Source of the DNA: Paenibacillus sp. UNC451MF | GTDB taxonomy: Bacteria; Bacillota; Bacilli; Paenibacillales; NBRC-103111 | Reading direction: 5' to 3' | Assembly (NCBI RefSeq): GCF_000686845.1 | Contig: NZ_JMLS01000001.1 | Coordinates: 496,001 to 560,000, forward strand | Length of the DNA stretch: 64,000 bases | Shown: positions 18,251 through 27,739 of the stretch, in pieces | Layout of the letters: every line of letters begins with the position of its first letter | Position numbering within the stretch: position 1 is the stretch's first letter | Made by a program: the position numbers and the translations under genes | Notes under the pieces: generated by a model | The model's database searches: none | Seen by the model: only the letters and a program-made list of their open reading frames with translations | What the model was told of the DNA's origin: nothing

Positions 18251-19168
18251 TTGTCCGGAAGACCGAATGATAACGTGATTCTATTTCCTAAAACCGTTGA
18301 TTTTTACCAATTTGAACTAACCCGAATGCTGGAGACGGAACGCTATGGCGAAGCTATTGAGCTGCTTCGTTTTTTGCTGGCCTGTCAAAGCCAGGATGAA
18401 AGGGTACAAGAGGAATGGCATGCATTGCTGCAATGGCTGCAGACGATGTTTCCTGAAGCCCATATTGCTCTATCCGATGAGGATGGACAGGACGATTTGA
18501 CCGAGCAGGATATACTTAGGGAGCATTTGGCAGGCAAAGTACGTGAAGACAGCGGTTATACGGACAAGCTGCTGGGGATGCTGCAAGAGTCCCACTCGAT
18601 GGAGAATCAGCTTCTTGCCTTAGGTCAGCTTGCTTTTTTGGAGGACTCCCGGATTAACGGGAAATTGGCTGAATGGGTAACGACTGGGGAGCAGCATCCC
18701 ATGATTCAGTATAAGACACTGCAAACGCTTAAGATGCGTGGCATGTCCGGGATGCTCCAGCTTAGAAAAAATGGGGAGACTATACTTGTCGAAGTGGAGG
18801 ATACGCCTTCCGATTTCGATCAGTTTCCTTCGAGCATTAACGATATTTTGGAACGTATTCAAGAAAATAGCCAAACGAGTAACCCGGCGCTCGCTTATTT
18901 TGCCGAGGAGACCTGGAACGAATTTCTGGCATTCGTATACGGTACATCGACTTATCGGCAGATGCTCCTTATGGATCGGGAAAGTATAGATGCTTGGGCC
19001 GCTGCCCTTCATTTTGTGCTGCTCGAGCGGGTTTTTGAGAGCGGCGATAGGGATGAAGTATTCGAGTTGTACGGCATTACGAATGAGCTGTTATTCCAGT
19101 GGGAACAGGCTTATCGCATCATGCAGCAGTTCGCAACGGCCACGTTTACAGGAAGACTTCGTGATTGA
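18251..19168 (+). CDS. YsoA-like helical repeat protein
   Basis: The 305-residue protein is acidic and helical, with a repeated helix-turn-helix look (for example MLETERYGEAIELLRFLLAC and YTDKLLGMLQESHSMENQL) that suits TPR- or HEAT-type repeats. Its opening NDNVILFPK and its place directly before tig match B. subtilis ysoA, a TPR-repeat gene, so I read it as its positional counterpart; I could not confirm the sequence relationship. TTG 18251 is chosen from AGGTGG seven bases before; GTG 18245 is possible. It probably acts as a protein-protein interaction module in the cytoplasm. Confidence 0.72.
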   Translation: MSGRPNDNVILFPKTVDFYQFELTRMLETERYGEAIELLRFLLACQSQDERVQEEWHALLQWLQTMFPEAHIALSDEDGQDDLTEQDILREHLAGKVREDSGYTDKLLGMLQESHSMENQLLALGQLAFLEDSRINGKLAEWVTTGEQHPMIQYKTLQTLKMRGMSGMLQLRKNGETILVEVEDTPSDFDQFPSSINDILERIQENSQTSNPALAYFAEETWNEFLAFVYGTSTYRQMLLMDRESIDAWAAALHFVLLERVFESGDRDEVFELYGITNELLFQWEQAYRIMQQFATATFTGRLRD

Positions 19169-19192
19169 TTATTTTTTTCAATGAACTGCAAC

Positions 19193-19220
19193 TTGAAAAC
19201 ACGAAGGTATATGTTATAAT
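19193..19220 (+). promoter_or_regulatory. Sigma-A promoter of tig
   Basis: TTGAAA at 19193-19198 and a perfect TATAAT at 19215-19220, 16 bp apart, lie about 100 bp before the trigger factor start. Confidence 0.7.
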
Positions 19221-19318
19221 AGAATGGTTATATTGACGACCTGGGACAAGCATGGCACCCTTATTTCGTCAGAACGTGAAAAATTGTGATGGATAATTTT
19301 TGGAGGGGAAAGCATAAA

Positions 19319-20602
19319 ATGAAAGCAAGCTGGGAAAAAATAGAGAAGAACGTTGGAGTTCTTGATATTGAAGTGGAAGCGGACCAAGTAGCCGTTGCAC
19401 TGGACAAAGCATTTAAAAAAGTAGTAACCAAAGTAAACGTGCCAGGCTTCCGTAAAGGTAAAGTACCTCGTTCGATCTTTGAATCTAAATTCGGCGTGGA
19501 AAGCTTGTACCAAGAAGCTTTGGATATCGTTGTGCCTGAAGCTTACGTTGAAGCAGTTAATGAAACAGGCATCACTCCTGTTGACCGTCCTGAAGTAGAC
19601 GTAGAGCAATTCGGTAAAGGCCAAGTTTTGAAATTCAAAGCTAAAGTTGTTGTTAAGCCTGAAGTAGAACTGGGCGAATACAAAGGCCTTGAGCTTGAAG
19701 CTCAAGATGTAGCTGTAACAGCTGAAGAAGTAAACGAAGAATTGGTAAAATTGCAACAACGCCATGCGGAACTTGTTCCTGTTGAAGAAGGCGCTGCACA
19801 AAACGGCGATGTAGTATCCATCGATTTCGAAGGATTCGTTGATGGCGTTGCTTTCGAAGGTGGCAAAGCAGAGAAGTATTCTCTTGAGCTTGGCACTGGC
19901 AGCTTTATCCCAGGTTTCGAAGAGCAAGTAGTTGGCTTGAACAAAGGCGAAGACAAAGATATTACAGTATCCTTCCCTGAAGACTACCACTCCGAAGATT
20001 TGAAAGGCAAAGAAGCCGTATTCAAAATTCACTTGCATGACATCAAACGCAAAAACTTGCCTGCTTTGGACGACGAGTTTGCTAAAGACGTTAGCGAATT
20101 CGAAACGTTGGAAGAGTTCAAGCAAGATCTTGAAGCTAAGCTGAAAGAACGTAAAGAAGCTGACATCCAACGTAAGAAAGAAGCAGATGTAGTTGAAAAA
20201 GCGGCTGCTAATGCAAAAGTTGATATTCCACAAGTGATGATCGAGAATGAAACTGAGCAAATGCTCAAAGAATTCGAAAACCGCTTGTCCAGCCAAGGTA
20301 TGAACCTTGAATTGTACTACCAATTCACAGGTCAAAACGACGATGTGCTGAAAGAGCAAATGCGCGGCGACGCTGAAAAACGCGTACTGAACAATCTTGT
20401 TCTTGAAGCTGTTGCTAAAGCAGAGAACTTGGAAGCAACTGAAGAAGAGCTTAATGCACAATTGGTTCAAATGTCCCAAATGTACCAACGTTCTACTGAC
20501 GAGCTTCGTGCTATCTTGACAGCAAACGGCAACTTGAACGATTTGAAACATGATATTGTTATTAGCAAAACAGTTGGCTTCTTGGTTGCTAACAGCAAAT
20601 AA
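19319..20602 (+). CDS. tig: Trigger factor
   Basis: This 427-residue ribosome-associated chaperone and prolyl isomerase has the ribosome-binding signature VPGFRKGKVPRS at about residue 41, an FKBP-type isomerase domain (about 150-245, with VSIDFEGFVDGVAFEGG), and a helical C-terminal arm. ATG 19319 lies about ten bases after GGAGGGG; the in-frame ATG at 19286 has no ribosome site. Codon choice is far more uniform than in neighbours (GAA, AAA, GTA, CTT favoured), as expected for a highly expressed gene, and this bias leaves a long open frame on the opposite strand that is not a gene. Confidence 0.98.
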   Translation: MKASWEKIEKNVGVLDIEVEADQVAVALDKAFKKVVTKVNVPGFRKGKVPRSIFESKFGVESLYQEALDIVVPEAYVEAVNETGITPVDRPEVDVEQFGKGQVLKFKAKVVVKPEVELGEYKGLELEAQDVAVTAEEVNEELVKLQQRHAELVPVEEGAAQNGDVVSIDFEGFVDGVAFEGGKAEKYSLELGTGSFIPGFEEQVVGLNKGEDKDITVSFPEDYHSEDLKGKEAVFKIHLHDIKRKNLPALDDEFAKDVSEFETLEEFKQDLEAKLKERKEADIQRKKEADVVEKAAANAKVDIPQVMIENETEQMLKEFENRLSSQGMNLELYYQFTGQNDDVLKEQMRGDAEKRVLNNLVLEAVAKAENLEATEEELNAQLVQMSQMYQRSTDELRAILTANGNLNDLKHDIVISKTVGFLVANSK

Positions 20603-20943
20603 TAATACACAAATAAGTATCACATAGGAGATTAAGGCACGTGTCCATATGCGTGCCTTTCTCTATAGCTAAGGTTTCAAGACCTGGCGATTAGTTTAAT
20701 ACATAGCATAGTTAGGAAGTAAAGCGATTAGCTTTGTCCAGTTATCAACATACGACCAACGTTTTACCAAGAATACATAGGCTTGACACCATTTCGCAAA
20801 ACCATGGTTGACTTGTGTTACTGTTGCGGTTTGGCTTAAGCGGAACCGGATTTAAGGCAGTGAACGCAGGGAATTCGCGAAATGCTTTTAAACGTGCTAC
20901 AATATATTTTGCAAGTCAATTTTGGAGCAAAGGGGTTGGAACA
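20603..20943 (+). other. Intergenic region tig-clpP
   Basis: This 341-bp gap holds the tig terminator near its start. TTGACA at 20784 and TTGACT at 20809 each lack a well-spaced -10, and TACAAT at 20898-20903 lacks a good -35, so no promoter is firmly placed. The frame of clpP stays open back to 20815, but without a ribosome site. I did not see the CtsR heptad GGTCAAA, although clpP is CtsR-controlled in many relatives. Confidence 0.6.
20634..20664 (+). terminator. Rho-independent terminator after tig
   Basis: Stem AAGGCACG / CGTGCCTT with a ten-base loop is followed by TCTCT. The T tract is interrupted, so read-through is possible. Confidence 0.65.
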
Positions 20944-21537
20944 ATGGGTCTGATACCTATGGTTGTTGAGCAAGAAGGACGCGGGGAGCGCTCGTATGAT
21001 ATTTATTCCCGCCTATTGAAAGACCGCATTATCTTTATCGGCAGTGCCATTGACGATGATGTTGCCAACCTCGTTATTGCGCAGTTGCTGTTTTTGTCCG
21101 CGCAGGATGCCGAGAAAGACATTTCTCTGTACATCAATTCACCTGGCGGTTCGGTAACTGCCGGAATGGGTATATATGATACAATGCAGTTCATCAAGCC
21201 GGACGTTTCTACGATCTGTGTAGGTATGGCTGCAAGTATGGGCTCTTTGTTGTTGACGGCAGGAGCTAAAGGTAAGCGTTTCGCGCTGCCGAACAGCGAG
21301 GTTATGATTCACCAGCCGCTTGGTGGTGTGAGAGGTCAGGCATCGGATATTAAAATTCATGCGGACTGGATCATCAAAACTAAGCAAAAGCTGAATCAAA
21401 TTTATGTAGATCGTACGGGGCAGCCGCTTGAGAAAATTGAGCGGGACACGGACCGTGACAATTTCATGAGCGCTGAAGAAGCCAAGGAATACGGGCTTAT
21501 TGATGCGGTTATCACTCGTAACGAATTGAATGGATAA
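20944..21537 (+). CDS. clpP: ATP-dependent Clp protease proteolytic subunit
   Basis: A 197-residue serine protease subunit that forms the 14-mer barrel working with ClpX or ClpC. The catalytic serine is in GMAASMGS (Ser98) and the histidine in MIHQPLGG (His123), with an Asp in the [11 protein letters not shown] region. ATG 20944 follows AAAGGGGTTGG. It stands 11 bp before clpX, so the two subunits are co-expressed here, whereas B. subtilis keeps clpP elsewhere. Confidence 0.98.
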   Translation: MGLIPMVVEQEGRGERSYDIYSRLLKDRIIFIGSAIDDDVANLVIAQLLFLSAQDAEKDISLYINSPGGSVTAGMGIYDTMQFIKPDVSTICVGMAASMGSLLLTAGAKGKRFALPNSEVMIHQPLGGVRGQASDIKIHADWIIKTKQKLNQIYVDRTGQPLEKIERDTDRDNFMSAEEAKEYGLIDAVITRNELNG

Positions 21538-21548
21538 GGAGTGATTGC

Positions 21549-22814
21549 ATGTTTAAATTTAATGATGAAAAAGGTCAGCTGAAATGCTCGTTTTGCGGGA
21601 AGTCTCAGGAGCAAGTCCGTAAACTAGTAGCTGGACCAGGCGTCTATATATGCGATGAGTGTATCGAGCTGTGTACGGAAATCGTTGAAGAGGAGCTCGG
21701 CCACGAGGAAGAGCTGGATCTCAAAGACGTACCGAAGCCAAAAGAAATTCGTGGCATTCTGGATCAATACGTTATTGGCCAGGATCAAGCTAAGAAGTCG
21801 CTTTCTGTTGCCGTATACAATCATTACAAGCGGATTAATTCACAGCAAAGCAAATTGGAAGACGTTGAGCTTCAAAAAAGTAACATCGTACTGTTAGGTC
21901 CTACGGGTAGCGGTAAAACGTTACTGGCTCAAACGCTGGCCAAAATTTTGAACGTACCGTTCGCTATTGCTGATGCTACGTCTTTGACGGAAGCCGGTTA
22001 TGTAGGGGAAGACGTTGAAAATATTTTGCTGAAGCTGATCCAAGCAGCAGATTATGATGTGGAGAAGGCGGAACGTGGAATTATTTATATCGATGAAATC
22101 GATAAAGTTGCCCGTAAATCCGAGAATCCTTCCATCACACGTGATGTTTCCGGTGAAGGCGTGCAGCAAGCGCTGTTGAAAATTTTGGAGGGTACTGTAG
22201 CATCCGTTCCTCCTCAAGGCGGTCGCAAGCATCCTCATCAAGAATTTATCCAAATCGATACGACGAACATTTTGTTCATCTGCGGCGGTGCATTCGATGG
22301 TCTAGAGCAGATCATTAAACGTAGAATCGGCAAAAAAGTAATCGGGTTCGGTACAGACGGTCACAGAGCGGATTTGAAACCAGGTGAATATCTCTCCATG
22401 GTTCTTCCGGAAGACTTGCTTAAATTCGGTTTGATTCCCGAGTTTGTCGGTCGTTTGCCAGTGATCTCTACATTGGAGCCTCTAGACGAAGCTGCTTTGG
22501 TACGTATCTTGACGGAGCCAAAAAATGCTCTTGTTAAGCAGTATCAAAAAATGCTGGAGATGGATAACGTTTCTCTTGAATTCAATGATGAAGCACTTGA
22601 AGAAATTGCTCGTGAAGCGATCAAGCGCAATACTGGCGCCCGTGGCTTGAGAGCGATCATCGAGAGCATCATGTTGGATGTCATGTATGAAGCGCCTTCC
22701 CGTACTGAGGTTTCAACATGTGTTGTAACCAAAGAGTCGATCCAGGCGAAAATTACTCCGGAAATCACGGGTAAAGACGATAAATCCGTTAATAAAAAAG
22801 AAGAAAGTGCTTAA
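21549..22814 (+). CDS. clpX: ATP-dependent Clp protease ATP-binding subunit ClpX
   Basis: The 421-residue AAA+ unfoldase has an N-terminal zinc finger (Cys13, Cys16, Cys35, Cys38), Walker A GPTGSGKT at 117-124, Walker [10 protein letters not shown], the substrate-pore GYVGED loop, the RKHPHQEF region and the LIPEFVGR sensor/IGF-region context. It unfolds tagged substrates for ClpP. The start follows AAGGAGTG. All functional motifs are intact. Confidence 0.98.
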   Translation: MFKFNDEKGQLKCSFCGKSQEQVRKLVAGPGVYICDECIELCTEIVEEELGHEEELDLKDVPKPKEIRGILDQYVIGQDQAKKSLSVAVYNHYKRINSQQSKLEDVELQKSNIVLLGPTGSGKTLLAQTLAKILNVPFAIADATSLTEAGYVGEDVENILLKLIQAADYDVEKAERGIIYIDEIDKVARKSENPSITRDVSGEGVQQALLKILEGTVASVPPQGGRKHPHQEFIQIDTTNILFICGGAFDGLEQIIKRRIGKKVIGFGTDGHRADLKPGEYLSMVLPEDLLKFGLIPEFVGRLPVISTLEPLDEAALVRILTEPKNALVKQYQKMLEMDNVSLEFNDEALEEIAREAIKRNTGARGLRAIIESIMLDVMYEAPSRTEVSTCVVTKESIQAKITPEITGKDDKSVNKKEESA

Positions 22815-22892
22815 TAACTAAACCACAACAACCTCCAATCTGTTAAAAAGTCAGAAAATGGCTTTGTCTCAGAGCGGAGGATGTTTGGTATC

Positions 22893-24026
22893 ATGGGAGA
22901 GATCGAATACATGTTTCACAGAACGGAGACCATCCCTGTTCGAGTTGGGGATTTAACAATCGGCGGAAGCAACGAAGTCATTATGCAAAGCATGTGCACT
23001 ACTAAAACTGCCGATGTAAAAGCTACCGTTGCCGAGATTCATCGTTTGCAAGATGCAGGCTGCCAGCTGGTCCGTGTAACGGTTAACAATAAGGAAGCCG
23101 CCGAGGCGATTAAAGATATCAAGCGTCAAATTCAAATTCCGTTAGTGGCAGACATTCATTTCGACCATCGTCTTGCTCTCATGGCTATCGAGAACGGCAT
23201 CGATAAGGTTCGGATCAATCCGGGCAATATCGGACGCCGTGAGAAGGTGGAGGCGGTCGTTAAAGCGTGTAAGGAGCGGGGCATTCCTATCCGGATCGGT
23301 GTTAATGCTGGATCGCTTGAGAATCACCTTCTTGAAAAGTACGGCTACCCGACGCCAGAAGCAATGGTTGAGAGTGCGCTATATCACATCGGTATTTTGG
23401 AAGAGCTGGATTTCCGCGATATTATTGTTTCCTTGAAAGCATCCGACGTCCCAATGGCTATTGCTGCTTACACCCAAGCGGCTTCCGCCTTCAGATATCC
23501 ACTTCATTTGGGGATTACTGAAGCTGGAACCTTATTCTCCGGGACGGTGAAAAGCTCGGCTGGCATAGGGGCTCTGCTTAGTATGGGACTTGGATCTACG
23601 CTCCGTATTTCGCTTAGTGCGGACCCGGTAGAAGAGATTAAAGTAGCGCGCGATCTATTGAAAACTTTTGGGCTTATTACCAATGCGGCAACCTTAGTAT
23701 CCTGCCCCACTTGTGGACGTCTGGATATTGATTTGTTCTCGATTGCTAATGAGGTTGAGGAGTATATTTCAAGAATTAAAGTTCCAATCAAAGTTTCCGT
23801 TCTGGGCTGTGCGGTTAACGGCCCTGGCGAGGCAAGAGAGGCTGATATTGGTATAGCTGGAGCAAGAGGGGAAGGCATGCTATTCCGGTATGGAGAAATG
23901 ATCCGTAAAGTTCCGGAAGCTGAATTGCTCGCGGAGCTTAAGAAGGAAATAGATGTTATTGTCGAGCATTTTGAAAGAACCGGAGAAATTCCAGGCAGAA
24001 CCAATCATTCGCTTCAAGCAAAATAA
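22893..24026 (+). CDS. ispG: 4-hydroxy-3-methylbut-2-enyl diphosphate synthase (IspG/GcpE)
   Basis: A 377-residue iron-sulfur enzyme of the non-mevalonate isoprenoid pathway, converting ME-cPP to HMBPP. The cluster ligands are in SCPTCGR and [12 protein letters not shown], and the [19 protein letters not shown] and ADIGIAG stretches are typical. ATG 22881 directly abuts GCGGAGG, so ATG 22893 is preferred; ATG 22911 is also possible. Its position between clpX and lonB is unlike B. subtilis. A terminator follows. Confidence 0.95.
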   Translation: MGEIEYMFHRTETIPVRVGDLTIGGSNEVIMQSMCTTKTADVKATVAEIHRLQDAGCQLVRVTVNNKEAAEAIKDIKRQIQIPLVADIHFDHRLALMAIENGIDKVRINPGNIGRREKVEAVVKACKERGIPIRIGVNAGSLENHLLEKYGYPTPEAMVESALYHIGILEELDFRDIIVSLKASDVPMAIAAYTQAASAFRYPLHLGITEAGTLFSGTVKSSAGIGALLSMGLGSTLRISLSADPVEEIKVARDLLKTFGLITNAATLVSCPTCGRLDIDLFSIANEVEEYISRIKVPIKVSVLGCAVNGPGEAREADIGIAGARGEGMLFRYGEMIRKVPEAELLAELKKEIDVIVEHFERTGEIPGRTNHSLQAK

Positions 24027-24037
24027 GTTAATGAATA

Positions 24038-24080
24038 AAAGCAATGTTTCTCAACAGGGAAACATTGCTTTTTTATTTTT
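24038..24080 (+). terminator. Rho-independent terminator after ispG
   Basis: A 12-bp stem AAAGCAATGTTT / AAACATTGCTTT is followed by a T-rich tract (TTTTATTTTT). It ends the clpP-clpX-ispG transcript. Confidence 0.92.
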
Positions 24081-24149
24081 CCATGAATAGGTTTCCAACT
24101 AGTGACAAATAACAAGGAGAGTGCTTAGAACTATTCAGGAGGAAACGCC

Positions 24150-24917
24150 GTGAAACAAACCGTTAAATGGATTGTCATGTACTTTATCGTAATCTGCTTG
24201 TTATTAGGACCGAGAGGCGTGATTCGATCAGAAGGGGAGTCTGCGACTCAAAAGAAAATAGCTATTGTTATCGATGATCTCGGTAATGATATGCAGGGAA
24301 CGAAGGAAATCATGGAGCTGGCAGCACCTATTACGGTTGCTGTGATGCCATTTCTGCCTACAACGAAGCGGGACGCCGAATGGGCTCATTCGGTTGGATA
24401 CGATGTATTGGTCCATATGCCCATGGAGCCTGTTAAAGGGAAAAAGAGCTGGCTTGGTCCTGGTGCGATTACGACAGACCTGTCGGATGATGAAATAAGA
24501 CAGCGCGTCGTTGCAGCGATCGAGGAGGTGCCATTTGCCGTTGGAATCAACAACCATATGGGTTCCAAAGTGACGGCGGATAAAAGAGTTATGCGGATCG
24601 TGTTGGAAGTATGCAAGGAAAAGAATTTATTATACCTTGACAGCAAAACAACCCATAAGAGTGTCGTACAAGCTGTAGCCAACGAGGTAGGCTTAAGGAC
24701 GCTGGAAAACAATATTTTTATGGATGACGTCTATACGAGAGATCATATCGTAAAACAAGCTTTGAAGGTTCTGAAATATGTAGACGACCACGATACTACA
24801 GTTGTCATAGGCCATGTGGGTCCCCCAGGCAAGCATACCGCGGCCGTCTTGAAGCAATCGATTCCGTCAATACAGAAAAAAGCGCAGCTCGTAACCATTT
24901 CGAAGCTGGCCCCCTAG
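24150..24917 (+). CDS. Divergent polysaccharide deacetylase family protein (secreted)
   Basis: The 255-residue product has an N-terminal hydrophobic segment (about residues 7-24) acting as signal or anchor, then a domain of the divergent polysaccharide deacetylase family (YibQ-like): AIVIDDLGND with the DD pair, PITVAVMPFLP, VLVHMPMEP, GINNHMGSK and VVIGHVGPPGK. It would act outside the membrane, probably on cell wall or spore peptidoglycan glycans, but the activity of this family is poorly defined. The last codons and stop lie inside the hairpin of the downstream terminator. Confidence 0.88.
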   Translation: MKQTVKWIVMYFIVICLLLGPRGVIRSEGESATQKKIAIVIDDLGNDMQGTKEIMELAAPITVAVMPFLPTTKRDAEWAHSVGYDVLVHMPMEPVKGKKSWLGPGAITTDLSDDEIRQRVVAAIEEVPFAVGINNHMGSKVTADKRVMRIVLEVCKEKNLLYLDSKTTHKSVVQAVANEVGLRTLENNIFMDDVYTRDHIVKQALKVLKYVDDHDTTVVIGHVGPPGKHTAAVLKQSIPSIQKKAQLVTISKLAP

Positions 24918-24932
24918 GGCCGGCTTTTCTTG
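24903..24932. terminator. Terminator overlapping the 3' end of the deacetylase-like gene
   Basis: Stem AAGCTGGCCC / GGGCCGGCTT with a four-base loop is followed by TTCTTGTT. The stop codon TAG (24915-24917) is at the loop edge, so the last three codons form the 5' arm. It lies between convergent genes and may serve both. Confidence 0.75.
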
Positions 24933-25637
24933 TTAGCTGTCAATTTGAGGTGACTCTAAGTAGTTGAGGATGCCTTTAGCGATGGCTTCAGCCAACTTTT
25001 GCTGCTTCTCTGGCTGTGTCATCTGAGCTCGATCCTGTGCATTAGAGATAAAACCCATCTCTACAATGACAGTAGGAACTTGAATATGCCTCAGTAAGTA
25101 AAAAGGCTTCCCATAAACCATTTCTTCGGATGTACCGTACAGCTGATTTAAAGAGCTTTGGAGGCTGTTGGCCAGCTGTTTGCTTGCATCAGACTTTTGA
25201 TGGAGCACGACAGGACCTCGCTTGCCGCTTTTTGCCGCCCAATTTACGTGTAGGCTTACGACAGCCTTAGGACGAACTTCATTGGCCAGGTGACTACGCT
25301 GCGCAAGATCCTTCAAATGACGTGAGCGTGTTCGAAACCAACGGTTTTCTCCGCTCAAAGCGTAATCCTCCATACGATTCATAAGAACGACCTTTCCTTT
25401 CTGCCGCAAAAGATCGTAGGTGAGTCTGGACATTTCCAGGTTTATATCTTTTTCGTATATTTCCCCGTATAAAGTACCGCTGTCGATCCCACCGTGACCA
25501 ACGTCGATCAGAACGTCCACATTAGAGATAATCGGATTCTTAGGAGCAGGATAGTGGTCTGATTTGGCGTTTAAGGGCTGGTTGGAGGTTAAGAAGGTCA
25601 CGGAAAATAAAAGAAGGATCGCGGCTAAGCGTCGCAT
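24933..25637 (-). CDS. N-acetylmuramoyl-L-alanine amidase, CwlD-like
   Basis: A 234-residue exported amidase_3-family zinc enzyme. After a signal peptide (about residues 1-24) come the metal and catalytic residues: IDVGHGGID (His), EIYEKDINLE (Glu), VVSLHVNWA (His) and VIVEMGFIS (Glu). The length and single-domain build match B. subtilis CwlD (about 237 residues), which makes muramic delta-lactam in the spore cortex, the mark recognised by germination lytic enzymes. With so many spore genes nearby this is the likely role, but orthology is inferred. It diverges from lonB. Confidence 0.88.
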   Translation of the reverse strand: MRRLAAILLLFSVTFLTSNQPLNAKSDHYPAPKNPIISNVDVLIDVGHGGIDSGTLYGEIYEKDINLEMSRLTYDLLRQKGKVVLMNRMEDYALSGENRWFRTRSRHLKDLAQRSHLANEVRPKAVVSLHVNWAAKSGKRGPVVLHQKSDASKQLANSLQSSLNQLYGTSEEMVYGKPFYLLRHIQVPTVIVEMGFISNAQDRAQMTQPEKQQKLAEAIAKGILNYLESPQIDS

Positions 25638-25844
25638 AAGTACACTCCTTTACGAAAAAACTTCCCTCTTATGGTTCTCTTTCGTTTCATTCTCATACGG
25701 GGCAGAAAACTTTCTCATTACCGTATGAATCCGCCCTTAAGAGGGGAATACTACCAGGTATATGGTGCTTGCTCGTAGGTCTGATAGCGGGGACAAGAAG
25801 AAGAGTATTCTTCGAAACTTTATCTCGTAGGAGGGGTATTTTAA

Positions 25845-27548
25845 ATGAACATTAGTGTAATTTTGATGATTATCCAACTATTTTTTGCCGTTGTGATCGG
25901 TATGTATTTCTGGAATTTGTTGCGGAATCAGCAGTCTAATCGAACAGCGGTGGATAAAGAATCCAAAAAAGAGCTTGAAAAGCTGAGAAAGCTTCGTTCA
26001 ATCTCTTTAAATAAGCCTTTGGCGGAAAAAACAAGGCCGAGCGCTATGGCTGACATCGTAGGCCAAAAGGAAGGGCTGCGTGCTCTTAAAGCGGCATTAT
26101 GCGGCGCTAACCCGCAGCACGTTATCATTTATGGTCCTCCAGGCGTAGGAAAGACAGCAGCGGCTCGTGTCGTCTTGGAGGAGGCCAAGAAAAATGCGGA
26201 CTCTCCGTTTCGCCAAGAAGCCAAATTTACCGAGGTGGATGCTACGACAGCCCGTTTTGATGAGAGAGGTATCGCAGACCCTTTAATCGGTTCCGTACAT
26301 GATCCAATTTATCAAGGTGCAGGAGCCATGGGGGTTGCGGGTATTCCACAGCCTAAAGCTGGTGCTGTAACCAAAGCGCATGGCGGAATTTTGTTTATTG
26401 ATGAAATCGGCGAATTACATCCGCATCAAATGAATAAATTATTAAAGGTTCTTGAGGATCGTAAAGTATTTTTAGAAAGTGCTTATTACAACTCAGAGGA
26501 TATGAACATCCCAGGCTATATTCATGATATTTTCCAGCACGGTCTGCCTGCTGATTTTCGTCTGGTAGGTGCGACGACGCGCAATCCGCAGGAGCTTCCT
26601 CCTGCCATTCGTTCACGCTGCATGGAGATTTACTTCAGACCGTTAACACCTGATGAGATTGGGAAAATCGCATTGAATGCGCTGAAGAAAATCGGATTGC
26701 CGGAAAATCCAGCTGCGGTGGAAGTTGTGAAGAAGCATGCGACTAACGGTAGAGAAGCAGTGAACATTATTCAGCTATCCGCAGGAATGGCTCTAACGGA
26801 CGGACGCAAGGAAGTATCGGCCTCGGATGTAGAATGGGTCATTAACAGCTCGCAGATTCCTCCTAGACCGGAGCGGAAAATCGGTTCGAAGCCTGAAATC
26901 GGTTTTGTCAACGGCCTTGCCGTTTACGGGCCTAACCTTGGAACCCTTCTGGAGATTGAAGTTACCGCAATACCAGTTGTTCAAGCAGGGACCGGCAAAT
27001 TTACGATTACAGGGGTTGTCGATGAGGAGGAAATGGGCGGAGGCTCTCGCACGATTCGCAGGAAGAGCATGGCACGCGGTTCCGTAGAGAATGTGCTTAC
27101 TGTACTGCGCAGAGTGGGAATCAATCCGTATAACTATGATCTGCATATTAATTTCCCAGGGGGTACGCCCATTGACGGTCCTTCAGCCGGCGTATCTATG
27201 GCAACTGCGATAGCCTCAGCCGTTAAGCAAATTCCGGTGGATAACCATATTGCCATGACAGGCGAGGTAGGTATTCACGGTAAAGTGAAGCCTGTTGGAG
27301 GCGTCGTAGCCAAAGTAGAAGCGGCCTTCCAGGCGGGAGCGACGAAAGTCATTATTCCGAAAGAGAACTGGCAGGAAATTTTCTCAGGATTAAATGGACT
27401 TGAGGTTGTTCCGGTGGAATCGGTTGAAGAGGTCCTGTATCACGCTTTAGGTATTGAAATATCCGTGTTGTCAGAGGCTACCGGTATACAGCCGGATGTG
27501 ATGCCGCCTGCATCGGTAACGGTTCTGCACGCTGATGGGCTTGAGTGA
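25845..27548 (+). CDS. lonB: ATP-dependent protease LonB
   Basis: A 567-residue membrane-anchored Lon-type protease. One N-terminal transmembrane segment (about residues 4-25) is followed by an AAA+ domain (Walker A GPPGVGKT near 103-110, Walker B ILFIDEIGE) and a Lon protease domain with the catalytic Ser in DGPSAGVSMA and Lys further on in GKVKPVGGVVAK context. B. subtilis LonB (552 residues) is expressed in the forespore. The start follows AGGAGGGG. Its neighbour lonA is on the same strand, as in B. subtilis. Confidence 0.96.
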   Translation: MNISVILMIIQLFFAVVIGMYFWNLLRNQQSNRTAVDKESKKELEKLRKLRSISLNKPLAEKTRPSAMADIVGQKEGLRALKAALCGANPQHVIIYGPPGVGKTAAARVVLEEAKKNADSPFRQEAKFTEVDATTARFDERGIADPLIGSVHDPIYQGAGAMGVAGIPQPKAGAVTKAHGGILFIDEIGELHPHQMNKLLKVLEDRKVFLESAYYNSEDMNIPGYIHDIFQHGLPADFRLVGATTRNPQELPPAIRSRCMEIYFRPLTPDEIGKIALNALKKIGLPENPAAVEVVKKHATNGREAVNIIQLSAGMALTDGRKEVSASDVEWVINSSQIPPRPERKIGSKPEIGFVNGLAVYGPNLGTLLEIEVTAIPVVQAGTGKFTITGVVDEEEMGGGSRTIRRKSMARGSVENVLTVLRRVGINPYNYDLHINFPGGTPIDGPSAGVSMATAIASAVKQIPVDNHIAMTGEVGIHGKVKPVGGVVAKVEAAFQAGATKVIIPKENWQEIFSGLNGLEVVPVESVEEVLYHALGIEISVLSEATGIQPDVMPPASVTVLHADGLE

Positions 27549-27591
27549 TTTTCTGCCTTCAGCGTTTCTTTTTTTGCCGGTGCGAGATAAG

Positions 27592-27633
27592 TTGACAAGC
27601 CGATTGGTGTTTTTATATCAATTTTGCTAAAAT
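27592..27633 (+). promoter_or_regulatory. Candidate promoter(s) of lonA
   Basis: Two overlapping possibilities are visible: TTGACA (27592-27597) with TATATC 16 bp on, and TTGGTG (27604-27609) with TAAAAT 18 bp on. The first has the better -35, the second the better -10. Confidence 0.4.
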
Positions 27634-27700
27634 GTTAACTACAGCAAATGGTAACGCTGGCGAAGCAAGGTCGCTCAAGAAGGCAGATTGTTGCGAAGTC

Positions 27701-27721
27701 AACTTTGCTGAAAGCAAAGTT
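27701..27721 (+). promoter_or_regulatory. Perfect 9-bp hairpin directly before the lonA ribosome site
   Basis: AACTTTGCT, loop GAA, AGCAAAGTT forms a perfect hairpin that ends two bases before the CAGGAGGTG ribosome site. There is no T run, so it is not a terminator. It may influence translation or RNA stability of lonA. Confidence 0.5.
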
Positions 27722-27739
27722 CACAGGAGGTGCTCCAGG

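Noticed and set aside
19214-20623. A 469-codon open frame on the minus strand
   Set aside because: It is antisense to tig and open only because of the strong codon bias of tig. The product is Phe-rich nonsense with no ribosome site or family resemblance.
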